From NCBI RefSeq assembly GCF_900602065.1, contig NZ_UWFN01000116.1, forward strand, positions 124,001-188,000: a stretch of DNA of 64,000 nucleotides. Reading direction: 5' to 3'. Position 1 is the first letter of the stretch, and each line of letters opens with the position of its first letter. This document shows, piece by piece, positions 37,236 to 46,695 of this stretch. Made by a program: the position numbers and the translations under genes. Under the pieces are notes generated by a model. The model was not told where the DNA came from. It saw only the letters and a list, made by a program, of their open reading frames with translations, and did no database searches. Source of the DNA: Pseudomonas viridiflava. Lineage in GTDB: Bacteria > Pseudomonadota > Gammaproteobacteria > Pseudomonadales > Pseudomonadaceae.

Positions 37236-39050
37236 ATGCCTCTGCGTACGGACGAGAGCTGGCGCCACGGCGCCGTCTTGCTGGATTCTGGCTATACGCG
37301 GTTCGCCCTCTGGGCGCCCGACGCCTACTACGTCAGTGTTGAACTCGAGGGTGGCCAGTCTCTGGCCATGCTCCCCCAGAACGAAGGATGGTTCATTCTC
37401 GAGGCCCGCTGCCCAGCCGGCACTCGATACCGCTACAACATCGACGGGGAGCTTGAAGTCCCCGATCCCGCCTCACGCGCTCAATCCTCAGACGTCCACT
37501 CGCACAGCGTGGTCGTCGACCCTCTCGCTTACGACTGGCAAAACACTGCCTGGCAGGGTCGTCCCTGGCATGAAGCGGTTATCTATGAGCTCCATGTCGG
37601 TGCGCTGGGCGGTTATGCCGGGGTTGAAGCCCATCTGGAGCGTCTCGCCGAACTGGGTGTCACCGCCATCGAGCTCATGCCGATTGCGCAATTCCCCGGC
37701 ACACGCAACTGGGGATATGACGGTGTTTTGCCTTATGCGCCGCAGTCCTCGTACGGGACGCCGGAGCAACTCAAACACCTGATCGACACCGCGCACGGTT
37801 ACGGGCTGATGGTGATTCTGGACGTGGTCTATAACCATTTCGGGCCCGACGGCAATTATCTGGGTCGCTACGCCAAAGGCTTCTTCCGCAATGACGTGAA
37901 GACGCCGTGGGGCGACGCCATCGACTTCCGCCGTCGTGAAGTACGCGACTTCTTTATCGACAATGCGTTGATGTGGCTGCTGGAGTATCGATTCGACGGC
38001 CTGCGTATGGACGCCGTACACGCCATCAATGACGCAACCTTTCTTCAGGAATTTGCCCACAAGATACGTGAGCAGATCGACGCCCCAAGGCACGTCTGGC
38101 TGAACCTCGAAAACGAGTTCAACCAGGCCAGCCTCCTCGAACAAGGCTATGACGCGCAGTGGAACGACGACGGGCACAACACGTTGCATGTGCTGTTGAC
38201 TGGCGAGACGGACGCTTACTATTCGGACTTCGCCCATCAGGCCACTGACAAGCTGGCCCGGCTGCTGAGCCAGGGCTTTGTCTATCAGGGCGAACCCACC
38301 CGTCACGGCCACACCCGTGGTGAGTCCAGCAGTCATCTGCCACCCAGTGCTTTCGTGTTGTTCCTGCAGAACCATGATCAGATCGGCAATCGTGCCTTTG
38401 GCGAACGCCTGCCACAAATCTGTCATGGCCCTGCGTTACGTGCGGCCACCGCACTATGGCTCCTCTCCCCCATGATCCCGCTGATGTTCATGGGCGATGA
38501 ATGGGCTGCCAGCGAGCCTTTTCTGTTTTTCACCGATCATCACGGCGGACTGGCTGATGCCGTGCGCGAGGGGCGGCGTGGCGAGTTTGCCGACTTCGCG
38601 GCCTTTGCTGACGAAGAAAAACGCCACCACATTCCTGACCCGAATGACCCGGCGACATTCGAAGCGTCCAAACCGGCCTTTGACGCGGTGTACCTGGAAA
38701 CCGACAAGGGCAGCGATCACCGAAGCTGGCTGGAACTCTATCGCCAGCTGCTGGCAATCCGTCACCAGCAGATCGTGCCCCGTTTGCCCGGCAGTCATGC
38801 CCTGGGCGCAGAAGTGCTAAGCGAAGGTGCGGTTTCCGCTCGCTGGCAAATGGGCGACGGCGCGGTCCTGCGCATCGACCTCAACCTGACAGAACATGCG
38901 GTCAGCGCCTCCGAGTGGAAAGGCGGCAATGTTCTTTTTGAAACCCTGCCACATGCGGCAGAACTTTCCCGACGAGGCATCCTCAATCCATACACGGCCA
39001 TTGTCAGCCTGATAGCAACCGATGTTCTGGAGGAACAGGATGAGCAATGA
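37236..39050 (+). CDS. treZ: Malto-oligosyltrehalose trehalohydrolase
   Basis: This 604-residue GH13 enzyme releases trehalose from the end of malto-oligosyltrehalose made by TreY. An N-terminal CBM48-like sandwich (FALWAPDAYYVSVELEGGQS) precedes the barrel. Motifs: VILDVVYNHFGPDGNY, FDGLRMDAVHAI with the nucleophile Asp, VWLNLENEFNQ with the acid Glu, and FLQNHDQIGNRA. The motif NYLGRYAKGFF is typical of TreZ versus branching enzyme. It starts 14 bases after glgA and its stop lies inside malQ (11-base overlap), so coupling is expected. Cytoplasmic. Confidence 0.95.
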   Translation: MPLRTDESWRHGAVLLDSGYTRFALWAPDAYYVSVELEGGQSLAMLPQNEGWFILEARCPAGTRYRYNIDGELEVPDPASRAQSSDVHSHSVVVDPLAYDWQNTAWQGRPWHEAVIYELHVGALGGYAGVEAHLERLAELGVTAIELMPIAQFPGTRNWGYDGVLPYAPQSSYGTPEQLKHLIDTAHGYGLMVILDVVYNHFGPDGNYLGRYAKGFFRNDVKTPWGDAIDFRRREVRDFFIDNALMWLLEYRFDGLRMDAVHAINDATFLQEFAHKIREQIDAPRHVWLNLENEFNQASLLEQGYDAQWNDDGHNTLHVLLTGETDAYYSDFAHQATDKLARLLSQGFVYQGEPTRHGHTRGESSSHLPPSAFVLFLQNHDQIGNRAFGERLPQICHGPALRAATALWLLSPMIPLMFMGDEWAASEPFLFFTDHHGGLADAVREGRRGEFADFAAFADEEKRHHIPDPNDPATFEASKPAFDAVYLETDKGSDHRSWLELYRQLLAIRHQQIVPRLPGSHALGAEVLSEGAVSARWQMGDGAVLRIDLNLTEHAVSASEWKGGNVLFETLPHAAELSRRGILNPYTAIVSLIATDVLEEQDEQ

Positions 39051-41118
39051 GCAATTGGAGAACCTGGCGACCGAAGCAGGCTTGTCGGTCGACTGGATTG
39101 ATGCAAACGGCCGCGCGCAACGCGTCAGCCCCGAAGTACTGAGCAAAGTGCTGGGTTGCCTGGGTTTTGCGGCTGATGACAACCTGCAGATCGACGCCAG
39201 CCTGCAGCGCCTTAAGAACGCTCATCATCAACCGACACCACCGCCATTGCTGACCGTAGACCATGGTAGCAATCTCGACTTGAGCGCCTGGTTCGAACCC
39301 GGCACCCCGTTCGTGCTGCATCTGGAAGACGGTGCAACCATCGACGCCAACCTGACCGCCAACGCCGCACTGCCTGGCCTGGCTCCGGTCGGCTATCAAC
39401 AACTGAACATTGCTGGCCAGCACCTGACGATTGCCGTAGCACCGGCAAGCTGCTTCAGCCTGGCCCAGGCGAAAGACAGCCGGGTGGCTCGCGCGTGGGG
39501 CCTGACGGTGCAGTTATATGGCTTGCGTCGCGAAGGCGACGGCGGCTTCGGGGATACACAAGCCCTCGAAAGCCTGGCCCGCGTGGCGGGTGAACGCGGT
39601 GCCGACGCGCTCGCGATCAGCCCGGTGCACGCGATGTTTGCCAATGACCCGCACCGTTACAGCCCCTACTCGCCGTCGAGTCGACTGTTCCTCAACAGCC
39701 TGTACTGCTCGCCAGGCACGATTCTGGGCGAGCGCGCCTTGCGCATGGCTATCGATGAATCAGGTCTTGGCGACGAGCTCAAACGCCTTGAAGAGTTGCC
39801 GTTGATTGACTGGCCTGCTGCGGCCAGCGCCAAGTGGAAAGTACTGCACAAGCTGTATGACGCTTTTAGCGGCAGTGATCACCCATTGCATGAAGACTTC
39901 AACAGCTTCCGCCACAACGGCGGCGAAGCACTTGAAAACCATTGTCGCTTCGAAGCCATTCGTGATGAATGTCCACGTCTGGGCATGAGCGACAACTGGC
40001 ATGAATGGTCTGAAGAATTCAAGAACCCGCGCAGTGAGGCAATTGCCCGCTTCGCCGCCAACCACAGCGAGCAAATCGGCTTCTATGCCTTTACCCAATG
40101 GCTGATGGCCCGCGGCCTGGAGCGAGCGCAGACCGCTGCTCGCAGCAGCGGCATGAGCGTCGGTCTGATTGCTGACCTGGCCGTTGGCGCTGATGGTGCC
40201 GGCAGCCAGGCCTGGAGCCGTCAGGATGAATTACTCTCGGCGCTCAGTGTCGGCGCACCGCCAGACATCCTCAACCGTGCAGGCCAGAGCTGGGGGATTT
40301 CCGCGTTCTCGCCCGAAGGCCTCAAACGCAATGGCTTCCGAGCCTTTATCGAAATGCTGCGGGCCAACTTCGCTCACGCGGGAGGCCTGCGCATTGACCA
40401 CATCATGGGCTTGCAGCGCCTCTGGGTGGTGCCGCTGGGCTCACCCGCCAGCGAAGGCGCGTACCTGAACTATCCGCTCGACGACATGCTCCGCCTGTTG
40501 AGCCTCGAATCGTGGCGTCACAAAGCAATCGTGCTGGGCGAAGACTTGGGTACGGTTCCTCCAGGACTGCATGAAAAACTGGCCGCCCGGGCAATTCTCG
40601 GCATGCGGGTGCTGCTGTTCGAACAACACAACGCACACTTCAAGCCGATTCTCGATTGGTCCGATCAGGCGCTGGCCACCACCAGCACACATGATCTGCC
40701 GACACTGGCGGGATGGCTGGCTGAAAACGATATTGACTGGAACCTGCGCCTCGGCATGGTCGACGAGCAGCAGGCGCAACACTGGCGAGAAGACCGGATG
40801 CGTGAACGCGACGGGCTGCGTCAGGTATTGAGCCTGAACTCTACTAATTTCAGCGACGGACGTCCGGATGCCGAACAAATGATCGACGCCAGCATCCGCT
40901 ACATCGGCCACACCCGGGCACCTCTGGTGCTTTTGCCGATGGAAGACGCCATGGGGCTGACCGAACAATTCAACCTGCCCGGTGATACTCCGCAACACCC
41001 GAACTGGCGCAGACGTATTCCCGGAAAAAGCGCGACACTTATGGATCATGAAGCTGTGGCTCGACGCGTTGAACTGCTTTCTCAGGCTCGCCTGCAGGCT
41101 GCGGAGCGTGACCAATGA
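39040..41118 (+). CDS. malQ: 4-alpha-glucanotransferase (amylomaltase, GH77)
   Basis: This 692-residue disproportionating enzyme transfers maltooligosyl units between alpha-1,4-glucans, thereby making chains of useful length for TreY. ATG 39040 follows CTGGAGGAACAGG. The N-terminal extension (about 1-150) is characteristic of bacterial type II MalQ. The GH77 barrel shows YGLRREGDGGFGDTQALESL, SPYSPSSRLFLN, LRIDHIMGLQRLWVVP (nucleophile Asp), IVLGEDLGTVPPGLHEKL (acid Glu) and TTSTHDLPTLAGWL. It overlaps treZ by 11 bases and treY by four (ATGA), the centre of a tightly coupled trehalose cassette. Confidence 0.96.
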   Translation: MSNEQLENLATEAGLSVDWIDANGRAQRVSPEVLSKVLGCLGFAADDNLQIDASLQRLKNAHHQPTPPPLLTVDHGSNLDLSAWFEPGTPFVLHLEDGATIDANLTANAALPGLAPVGYQQLNIAGQHLTIAVAPASCFSLAQAKDSRVARAWGLTVQLYGLRREGDGGFGDTQALESLARVAGERGADALAISPVHAMFANDPHRYSPYSPSSRLFLNSLYCSPGTILGERALRMAIDESGLGDELKRLEELPLIDWPAAASAKWKVLHKLYDAFSGSDHPLHEDFNSFRHNGGEALENHCRFEAIRDECPRLGMSDNWHEWSEEFKNPRSEAIARFAANHSEQIGFYAFTQWLMARGLERAQTAARSSGMSVGLIADLAVGADGAGSQAWSRQDELLSALSVGAPPDILNRAGQSWGISAFSPEGLKRNGFRAFIEMLRANFAHAGGLRIDHIMGLQRLWVVPLGSPASEGAYLNYPLDDMLRLLSLESWRHKAIVLGEDLGTVPPGLHEKLAARAILGMRVLLFEQHNAHFKPILDWSDQALATTSTHDLPTLAGWLAENDIDWNLRLGMVDEQQAQHWREDRMRERDGLRQVLSLNSTNFSDGRPDAEQMIDASIRYIGHTRAPLVLLPMEDAMGLTEQFNLPGDTPQHPNWRRRIPGKSATLMDHEAVARRVELLSQARLQAAERDQ

Positions 41119-43895
41119 ACCCGCGTCTGGATACCCTGCGGGCCACACAGCGCCTGCAATTTCACAAAGACTTCACCCTGGATGACGCCGTAGCGCTGGT
41201 GCCCTACTTCGCCAGTCTCGGCATCAGCCATATCTATGCGTCGCCGTTGCTCAAGGCTCGCGCTGGCTCCATGCATGGCTACGACGTTGTGGACCCACGC
41301 GTGATCAACCCGGAACTGGGTGGCGAACCCGCGCTGCGTCGGCTGGTCAGTGCCCTTCGCGAAAAAGGCATGGGCCTGATTCTGGACATCGTGTCCAACC
41401 ACATGGCCGTCGGTGGCGCCGACAACCCATGGTGGCTGGATCTGCTGGAATGGGGACGCCGCAGCCCTTATGCGGATTTCTTCGATATCCAGTGGCACTC
41501 ACCGGATCCGCTGCTTAAAGGCCAGCTACTGCTGCCTTTTCTCAGCACCGATTACGGCACGGTGTTGCAAGCCGGAGAAATCCCGTTGCGTTTCGACCCC
41601 GAGCATGGGGTGTTCTACATCGAGCACTATCAACACCACTTCCCGATCAACCCCGGCACCTACGGCCCGCTGCTTGAGTCCGACGAGAATCCTTTGCTGG
41701 ATGAACTGAGCAAGCGTTTCGCAGCGCTCGATCAGTTCCCTCAGGCGTGGGAACGCGCCAGACAGGCACGTGCCGACCTCGTCGAGCTGGTCAAAGACAA
41801 GTCGATTGCCAAGGTCATTGACCAGGCATTGCAGCGCTACGATTCACGTCAACCAGAGGGCTTTGACCGTTTACATCGCTTGCTGGAGGCCCAGCACTAT
41901 CGCCTCGCGAGTTGGCGTACTGCGGGCGATGACATCAACTGGCGGCGTTTTTTCGACATCAACGAACTGGGCGGCTTGCGGGTCGAACGGCCTAACGTGT
42001 TCGAGGCCACCCACGGCAAAATCTTCGAGCTGATCAGCGAAGGTCTGGTGGACGGTTTGCGTATCGACCACATCGACGGCCTGGCGGACCCTCGCGGCTA
42101 TTGCCGTAAATTGCGTCGACGGGTCAACGGCCTGCTCGCGGCTCGCCCTGCGGGCGCTGAACTCGCGCATTTGCCGATCTTCGTCGAGAAGATTCTCGGC
42201 CCTGATGAATCGCTGCGCGAAGACTGGGGTGTCGATGGCACCACCGGTTATGAGTTCATGAATCAGGTGTCGTTGTTGCAGCACGACCCGAAAGGCCAGG
42301 AACCCCTGGCTGAACTCTGGAGCCGCATCAGCGAACGCACCGCCGACTTCGACCAGGAAGTACTCGAAGCGCGCGACCTGGTACTGCACGGTACGCTGGC
42401 AGGCGACTTTGAAAACGTCGCCCAGTCTTTGCTGCAAGTAGCGCGTAGCGACCTGATGAGCAGGGACCTTACTCTGGGTGCGATTCGCCGGGCCTTGCTT
42501 GCACTGGTGGTGAATTTCCCGATCTACCGGACCTACATCAGTGTCTGCGGACGCTCGGCCGAAGATGAGCGCTTCTTCCAGCAAGCCCTGGAAGGCGCGC
42601 GCGGCATGCTCAGTGAAGGTGACTGGCCAGTGCTGGATTACCTGCAACGCTGGTTGGGCGGCGAACCGTGGCGCACATTGCCACGAGGCAAACTGCGCAA
42701 GCTCAACAAAAATGCTTGTGTGCGCTTCCAGCAATTGACCTCCCCGGTGGCTGCAAAATCGGTAGAAGACACCTCGTTCTATCGCAGCGCGGTGCTTCTC
42801 TCGCGCAACGATGTCGGGTTTCATCCGCAGCATTTCAGTGCGCCGGTTCAGGCGTTCCATGACGCCTGTATCGCTCGCAGCGAAGCCTTCCCGGACAACC
42901 TGCTGACCACCGCAACCCACGACCACAAACGTGGCGAGGACACCCGTACACGTCTGGCGGTGCTCAGCGAATGTGCAGGATGGTATGCCGAGCAGGTGGA
43001 GCGCTGGCGCCAGTTGGCGATTCCGCTCAAGGGCGAAGAAAACCCCATCAGTCCCGGCGATGAGCTGATGCTGTATCAGGCGATGCTCGGCAGCTGGCCG
43101 CTGGACATGCAGGAAGATGCGTTCGAGAACTACGCTGAACGTCTCGTCAAATGGCAAGAGAAAGCCCTGCGCGAAGCCAAACTGCAAAGCAGCTGGAGCG
43201 CGGCCAATGAACCCTATGAGCGATCCTGCCGTGAGTTTCTGCAGGCTATTTTGCTTAGCCCTCAAGGACTGGCGTTGCGTCAGTCGTTGGGAGCCACGGC
43301 CAATCGTATTGCCACCACCGGCGCGCTGAACAGCCTGGCGCAAACCTTGCTTCGTATGACAGCGCCCGGTGTTCCTGATCTGTATCAGGGCACCGAGTAC
43401 TGGGACTTCAGCCTGGTGGATCCGGATAACCGCCGCCCTGTTGATTACGCGGCCCGCCAACGAACACTGAATCAGACATCCACCGTCAGCGACCTGTTGG
43501 GCGCCTGGCAGGATGGCCAGATCAAGCAGGCACTGATCCATCAAGTGCTTGACCTGCGGGCCAGACACTCTGCGCTGTTCAGTCGCGGAGAGTATGTGCC
43601 GCTGCAGGTAGTCGGTGATCACGCTGAGCAGGTGATGGCATTTGCCCGTGTCCTTGACGGAGAACAGGCTATCGTTGTTGTGCCACGTTTGTGCAATGAA
43701 CTATTGGGTACAGCCCAAACTCCATTCATCAATGCTGAAAACTGGGGGGATACGCGGGTCGTTCTACCGTTCGCGGAGGCAAATCGAAGTTGGAAGGGAC
43801 TTTTTTCAGACGCCGTAGTCACAACAGACAAGGAGTTGCTGCTTAGCGCAGCGCTCGAGGAATTTTCTGTAAATCTGTTTATTCAGTCTAAGTAA
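41115..43895 (+). CDS. treY: Malto-oligosyltrehalose synthase
   Basis: This 926-residue GH13 intramolecular transglycosidase turns the reducing-end alpha-1,4 bond of a malto-oligosaccharide into alpha,alpha-1,1, yielding maltooligosyl trehalose for TreZ. It begins with the typical TYRLQ-like segment ATQRLQFHKDFTLDDAVALV. Motifs: LILDIVSNHMAVGG, VDGLRIDHIDGLADPRGYCR, LPIFVEKILGPDESLREDW, and TTATHDHKRGEDTRTRLAVL, with the C-terminal DLYQGTEYWDFSLVDPDNRR. Family length. ATG overlaps the malQ stop (ATGA). It is followed after 15 bases by a DUF2934 gene. Confidence 0.96.
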   Translation: MNPRLDTLRATQRLQFHKDFTLDDAVALVPYFASLGISHIYASPLLKARAGSMHGYDVVDPRVINPELGGEPALRRLVSALREKGMGLILDIVSNHMAVGGADNPWWLDLLEWGRRSPYADFFDIQWHSPDPLLKGQLLLPFLSTDYGTVLQAGEIPLRFDPEHGVFYIEHYQHHFPINPGTYGPLLESDENPLLDELSKRFAALDQFPQAWERARQARADLVELVKDKSIAKVIDQALQRYDSRQPEGFDRLHRLLEAQHYRLASWRTAGDDINWRRFFDINELGGLRVERPNVFEATHGKIFELISEGLVDGLRIDHIDGLADPRGYCRKLRRRVNGLLAARPAGAELAHLPIFVEKILGPDESLREDWGVDGTTGYEFMNQVSLLQHDPKGQEPLAELWSRISERTADFDQEVLEARDLVLHGTLAGDFENVAQSLLQVARSDLMSRDLTLGAIRRALLALVVNFPIYRTYISVCGRSAEDERFFQQALEGARGMLSEGDWPVLDYLQRWLGGEPWRTLPRGKLRKLNKNACVRFQQLTSPVAAKSVEDTSFYRSAVLLSRNDVGFHPQHFSAPVQAFHDACIARSEAFPDNLLTTATHDHKRGEDTRTRLAVLSECAGWYAEQVERWRQLAIPLKGEENPISPGDELMLYQAMLGSWPLDMQEDAFENYAERLVKWQEKALREAKLQSSWSAANEPYERSCREFLQAILLSPQGLALRQSLGATANRIATTGALNSLAQTLLRMTAPGVPDLYQGTEYWDFSLVDPDNRRPVDYAARQRTLNQTSTVSDLLGAWQDGQIKQALIHQVLDLRARHSALFSRGEYVPLQVVGDHAEQVMAFARVLDGEQAIVVVPRLCNELLGTAQTPFINAENWGDTRVVLPFAEANRSWKGLFSDAVVTTDKELLLSAALEEFSVNLFIQSK

Positions 43896-43910
43896 TTGGG
43901 GAGTGTCGAG

Positions 43911-44339
43911 ATGAGTGCCGACGAAAAGCGAATTCGCGAGTTTGCGTATCAGATATGGGAATCCGAAGGGAAACCTTCGGGCCAGGATGCACGCCATTGG
44001 GAAATGGCTCGCAAGCTGGCTGAAGCCGAGGCGTTGGCACCCGACAAGTCCACGGCACGCAAGGCTGCCAAGCCGAAGTTGCCCAAGGTTGACGGTGCTA
44101 AAGATCCGAAACCGGCTGCCAGCAAGGCTAAGGCGCCAGCGGCCAAATCTGCACCCAAGCCAGCACCGAAGGCTGCAGACAAGCCTGCGGTAAAACCGGC
44201 TCCTGTAAAAAGCAAACCGGCAGCTACCCAGGCCGAACAGCCTGCAAAACCTGCTGCCAAGACAGCGCCTGCTAAACCTGCAGCAAAGCCGGCAGCAAAG
44301 TCATCACCCAAAAAACCAGGTAAACCACCCGCGCCTTGA
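43911..44339 (+). CDS. DUF2934 protein with long Lys/Ala/Pro-rich tail
   Basis: This is a 142-residue protein from ATG 43911. A DUF2934 domain (about 1-40: DEKRIREFAYQIWESEGKPS then QDARHWEMARKLAEAE) is followed by about 95 residues that are almost only Lys, Ala, Pro and a few Ser, Val and Thr, arranged as KPAAK/PAPK-type repeats. The tail resembles those of histone H1-like bacterial proteins and is intrinsically disordered and strongly basic. DUF2934 is found in many alpha-, beta- and gamma-proteobacterial proteins near glycogen or trehalose genes; its function is unknown. It sits between treY (15-base gap) and glgX and is probably cotranscribed with them. A role at the glucan granule or on DNA is speculation. 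Confidence 0.85.
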   Translation: MSADEKRIREFAYQIWESEGKPSGQDARHWEMARKLAEAEALAPDKSTARKAAKPKLPKVDGAKDPKPAASKAKAPAAKSAPKPAPKAADKPAVKPAPVKSKPAATQAEQPAKPAAKTAPAKPAAKPAAKSSPKKPGKPPAP

Positions 44340-44499
44340 TTCCTCCAGGACGCTGCTTGAACCCCGTACCGCAGGGATCACCGTCGCATCGAGTGTGACC
44401 TGCGGTAATCCAGACTTATTTCTTCGACTTGTTGAAGCGCCTTTGCTTCGACTGCGGTCTCGGCCGCGCCGAAAAAACACCAGCCGTCAGGAACGCACA

Positions 44500-46695
44500 A
44501 TGAACACGCAGTCCAAAAACGCAAAAAAAGAAAGTCAAAAAAGTGCATCCGCACAGGCTGATCAGGTCGAAGCCAGCGTTTCCCGTATTCGCGAAGGTCT
44601 TCCCTTCCCGCTGGGCGCCAGTTGGGACGGTCTCGGTGTCAACTTCGCGATCTTCTCGGCTAACGCCACCAAAGTTGAGCTGTGCCTGTTTGACCCGAGC
44701 GGCGAAGTTGAACTTGAACGTATCGAATTGCCGGAATACACCGACGAGATCTATCACGGTTACTTGCCTGACGCTCACCCTGGGCTGATTTACGGCTACC
44801 GTGTTTATGGTCCTTACGACCCGCAGAACGGCCATCGCTTCAACCACAACAAACTGTTGATCGACCCGTACGCCAAGCAACTGGTGGGCGAACTGAAATG
44901 GTCCGAAGCGCTATTCGGTTACACCATCGGCCATCCGGATGGCGACCTGAGCTTTGACGAACGCGACAGTGCGCCATTCGTACCCAAGAGCAAAGTCATT
45001 GACCCGGCCTATACCTGGGGCCGCGATCAGCGTGTCAGCGTGCCGTGGGACAAAACCATCCTGTATGAAACCCACACCCGCGGTTTCACCATGCGTCACC
45101 CGTCGGTGCCTGATGAATTCAAAGGCACTTTTTCCGGGTTGATGGTGGCCGACGTGATCGACCACATTCGCAAGCTGGGTGTGACTTCGGTCGAGTTGCT
45201 GCCGATTCATGCGTTCGTCAACGATCAGCATTTGCTGCAGAAAGGCATGACCAACTATTGGGGCTATAACAGTATTGCGTTTTTCGCCCCTGATCCGCGT
45301 TACCTCGCACATGGTAAAATTGCCGAGTTCAAGGAAATGGTCGCGCATATGCACCATGCCGGCCTGGAAGTGATTCTCGACGTGGTTTACAACCACACCG
45401 CAGAAGGCAACGAGCTAGGTCCGACCCTTTCCATGCGGGGTATCGACAACGCCTCGTACTACCGCTTGATGCCCGATGACAAACGTTTCTACATCAACGA
45501 TTCCGGGACGGGTAACACCCTCGACCTCAGCCACCCTTGCGTACTGCAGATGGTCACCGACTCCCTGCGTTACTGGGCATCGGAAATGCACGTCGACGGC
45601 TTCCGTTTCGACCTGGCGACCATTCTCGGCCGTTACCATGACGGCTTCGACGAGCGTCACAGCTTCCTCGTTGCCTGCCGTCAGGATCCAGTGCTGCGTC
45701 AGGTGAAACTGATCGCCGAGCCGTGGGACTGCGGCCCGGGCGGCTATCAAGTGGGTGGTTTCCCACCGGGCTGGATGGAATGGAACGATAAATTCCGTGA
45801 CACCGTTCGTGCATTCTGGAAAGGCGATGAAGGCCAGTTGGCGGATTTTGCCGGGCGTATGACCGCCTCGGGCAACATGTTCAACCAGCGTGGTCGCAGA
45901 CCCCAGGCGTCGGTCAACTTCATCACCGCACACGACGGTTTTACCCTGCACGACCTTGTCTCCTACAACGACAAGCACAACGAAGCCAACGACGAGAACA
46001 ATCAGGACGGCAGCAACAACAATCTGTCCTGGAACCACGGCGTCGAAGGCCCGACTGACGATCCGCAAATCAATGAACTGCGTCTTCGTCAGATGCGTAA
46101 CTTCTTCGCCACCCTGTTGCTGGCACAAGGCACGCCGATGGTGGTGGCAGGTGACGAGTTCGCACGCACCCAGCACGGCAATAACAATGCCTACTGCCAG
46201 GACAGTGAGATTGGCTGGGTCAACTGGGACCTGGACGAAGACGGCAAGTCGTTGCTCAAGTTCGTCAAACGCCTGATCAAGCTTCGTCAGACCTACCCGA
46301 TCCTGCGTCGTAGCCGTTTCCTTGTGGGCGATTACAACGAAGAGATCGGCGTCAAGGATGTTACCTGGCTGTCCCCGGATGGCAACGAGATGGGCATCGA
46401 GCAATGGGAAGATGCTCACGCACGCTGCCTGGGCATGCTGATGGACGGCAGGGCTCAAGAGACCGGCATTCGTCGGCCGGGGGCCGACGCGACCTTGCTG
46501 CTGGCAGTCAACTCGCACCACGACGGGGTCAACTTCACCCTGCCGCAAGTACCGGAAGGCGCACACTGGACCTGCCTGATCGATACCAATCAGCCCGACA
46601 TGAAAGCCAAGGAGCAATTTGGTTTTGGTGAGCACTACACCATCACCGCCCGCTCGCTGTTGCTGTTTGAATTGCAGCACGATGAACAGCCATGA
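44500..46695 (+). CDS. glgX: Glycogen debranching enzyme (GH13, isoamylase type)
   Basis: This 731-residue enzyme hydrolyses alpha-1,6 branches of glycogen to give linear chains for MalQ/TreY. ATG 44500 follows CAGGAACGCACA; the first 30 residues are a Lys/Ser/Gln-rich extension. A CBM48 module (PLGASWDGLGVNFAIFSANA) precedes the barrel. Motifs: VILDVVYNHTAEGNELGPTL, VDGFRFDLATILGR, LIAEPWDCGPGGYQVGGFPP and FITAHDGFTLHDLVSYNDKH. The stop overlaps the next gene start by four bases (ATGA), the first of a chain of four such junctions with genes not previously tied to glucan metabolism. Confidence 0.96.
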   Translation: MNTQSKNAKKESQKSASAQADQVEASVSRIREGLPFPLGASWDGLGVNFAIFSANATKVELCLFDPSGEVELERIELPEYTDEIYHGYLPDAHPGLIYGYRVYGPYDPQNGHRFNHNKLLIDPYAKQLVGELKWSEALFGYTIGHPDGDLSFDERDSAPFVPKSKVIDPAYTWGRDQRVSVPWDKTILYETHTRGFTMRHPSVPDEFKGTFSGLMVADVIDHIRKLGVTSVELLPIHAFVNDQHLLQKGMTNYWGYNSIAFFAPDPRYLAHGKIAEFKEMVAHMHHAGLEVILDVVYNHTAEGNELGPTLSMRGIDNASYYRLMPDDKRFYINDSGTGNTLDLSHPCVLQMVTDSLRYWASEMHVDGFRFDLATILGRYHDGFDERHSFLVACRQDPVLRQVKLIAEPWDCGPGGYQVGGFPPGWMEWNDKFRDTVRAFWKGDEGQLADFAGRMTASGNMFNQRGRRPQASVNFITAHDGFTLHDLVSYNDKHNEANDENNQDGSNNNLSWNHGVEGPTDDPQINELRLRQMRNFFATLLLAQGTPMVVAGDEFARTQHGNNNAYCQDSEIGWVNWDLDEDGKSLLKFVKRLIKLRQTYPILRRSRFLVGDYNEEIGVKDVTWLSPDGNEMGIEQWEDAHARCLGMLMDGRAQETGIRRPGADATLLLAVNSHHDGVNFTLPQVPEGAHWTCLIDTNQPDMKAKEQFGFGEHYTITARSLLLFELQHDEQP

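Noticed and set aside
41871..43622. A 583-codon open frame antisense to treY
   Set aside because: TreY on the plus strand has all catalytic motifs; the antisense translation has no recognisable domain.
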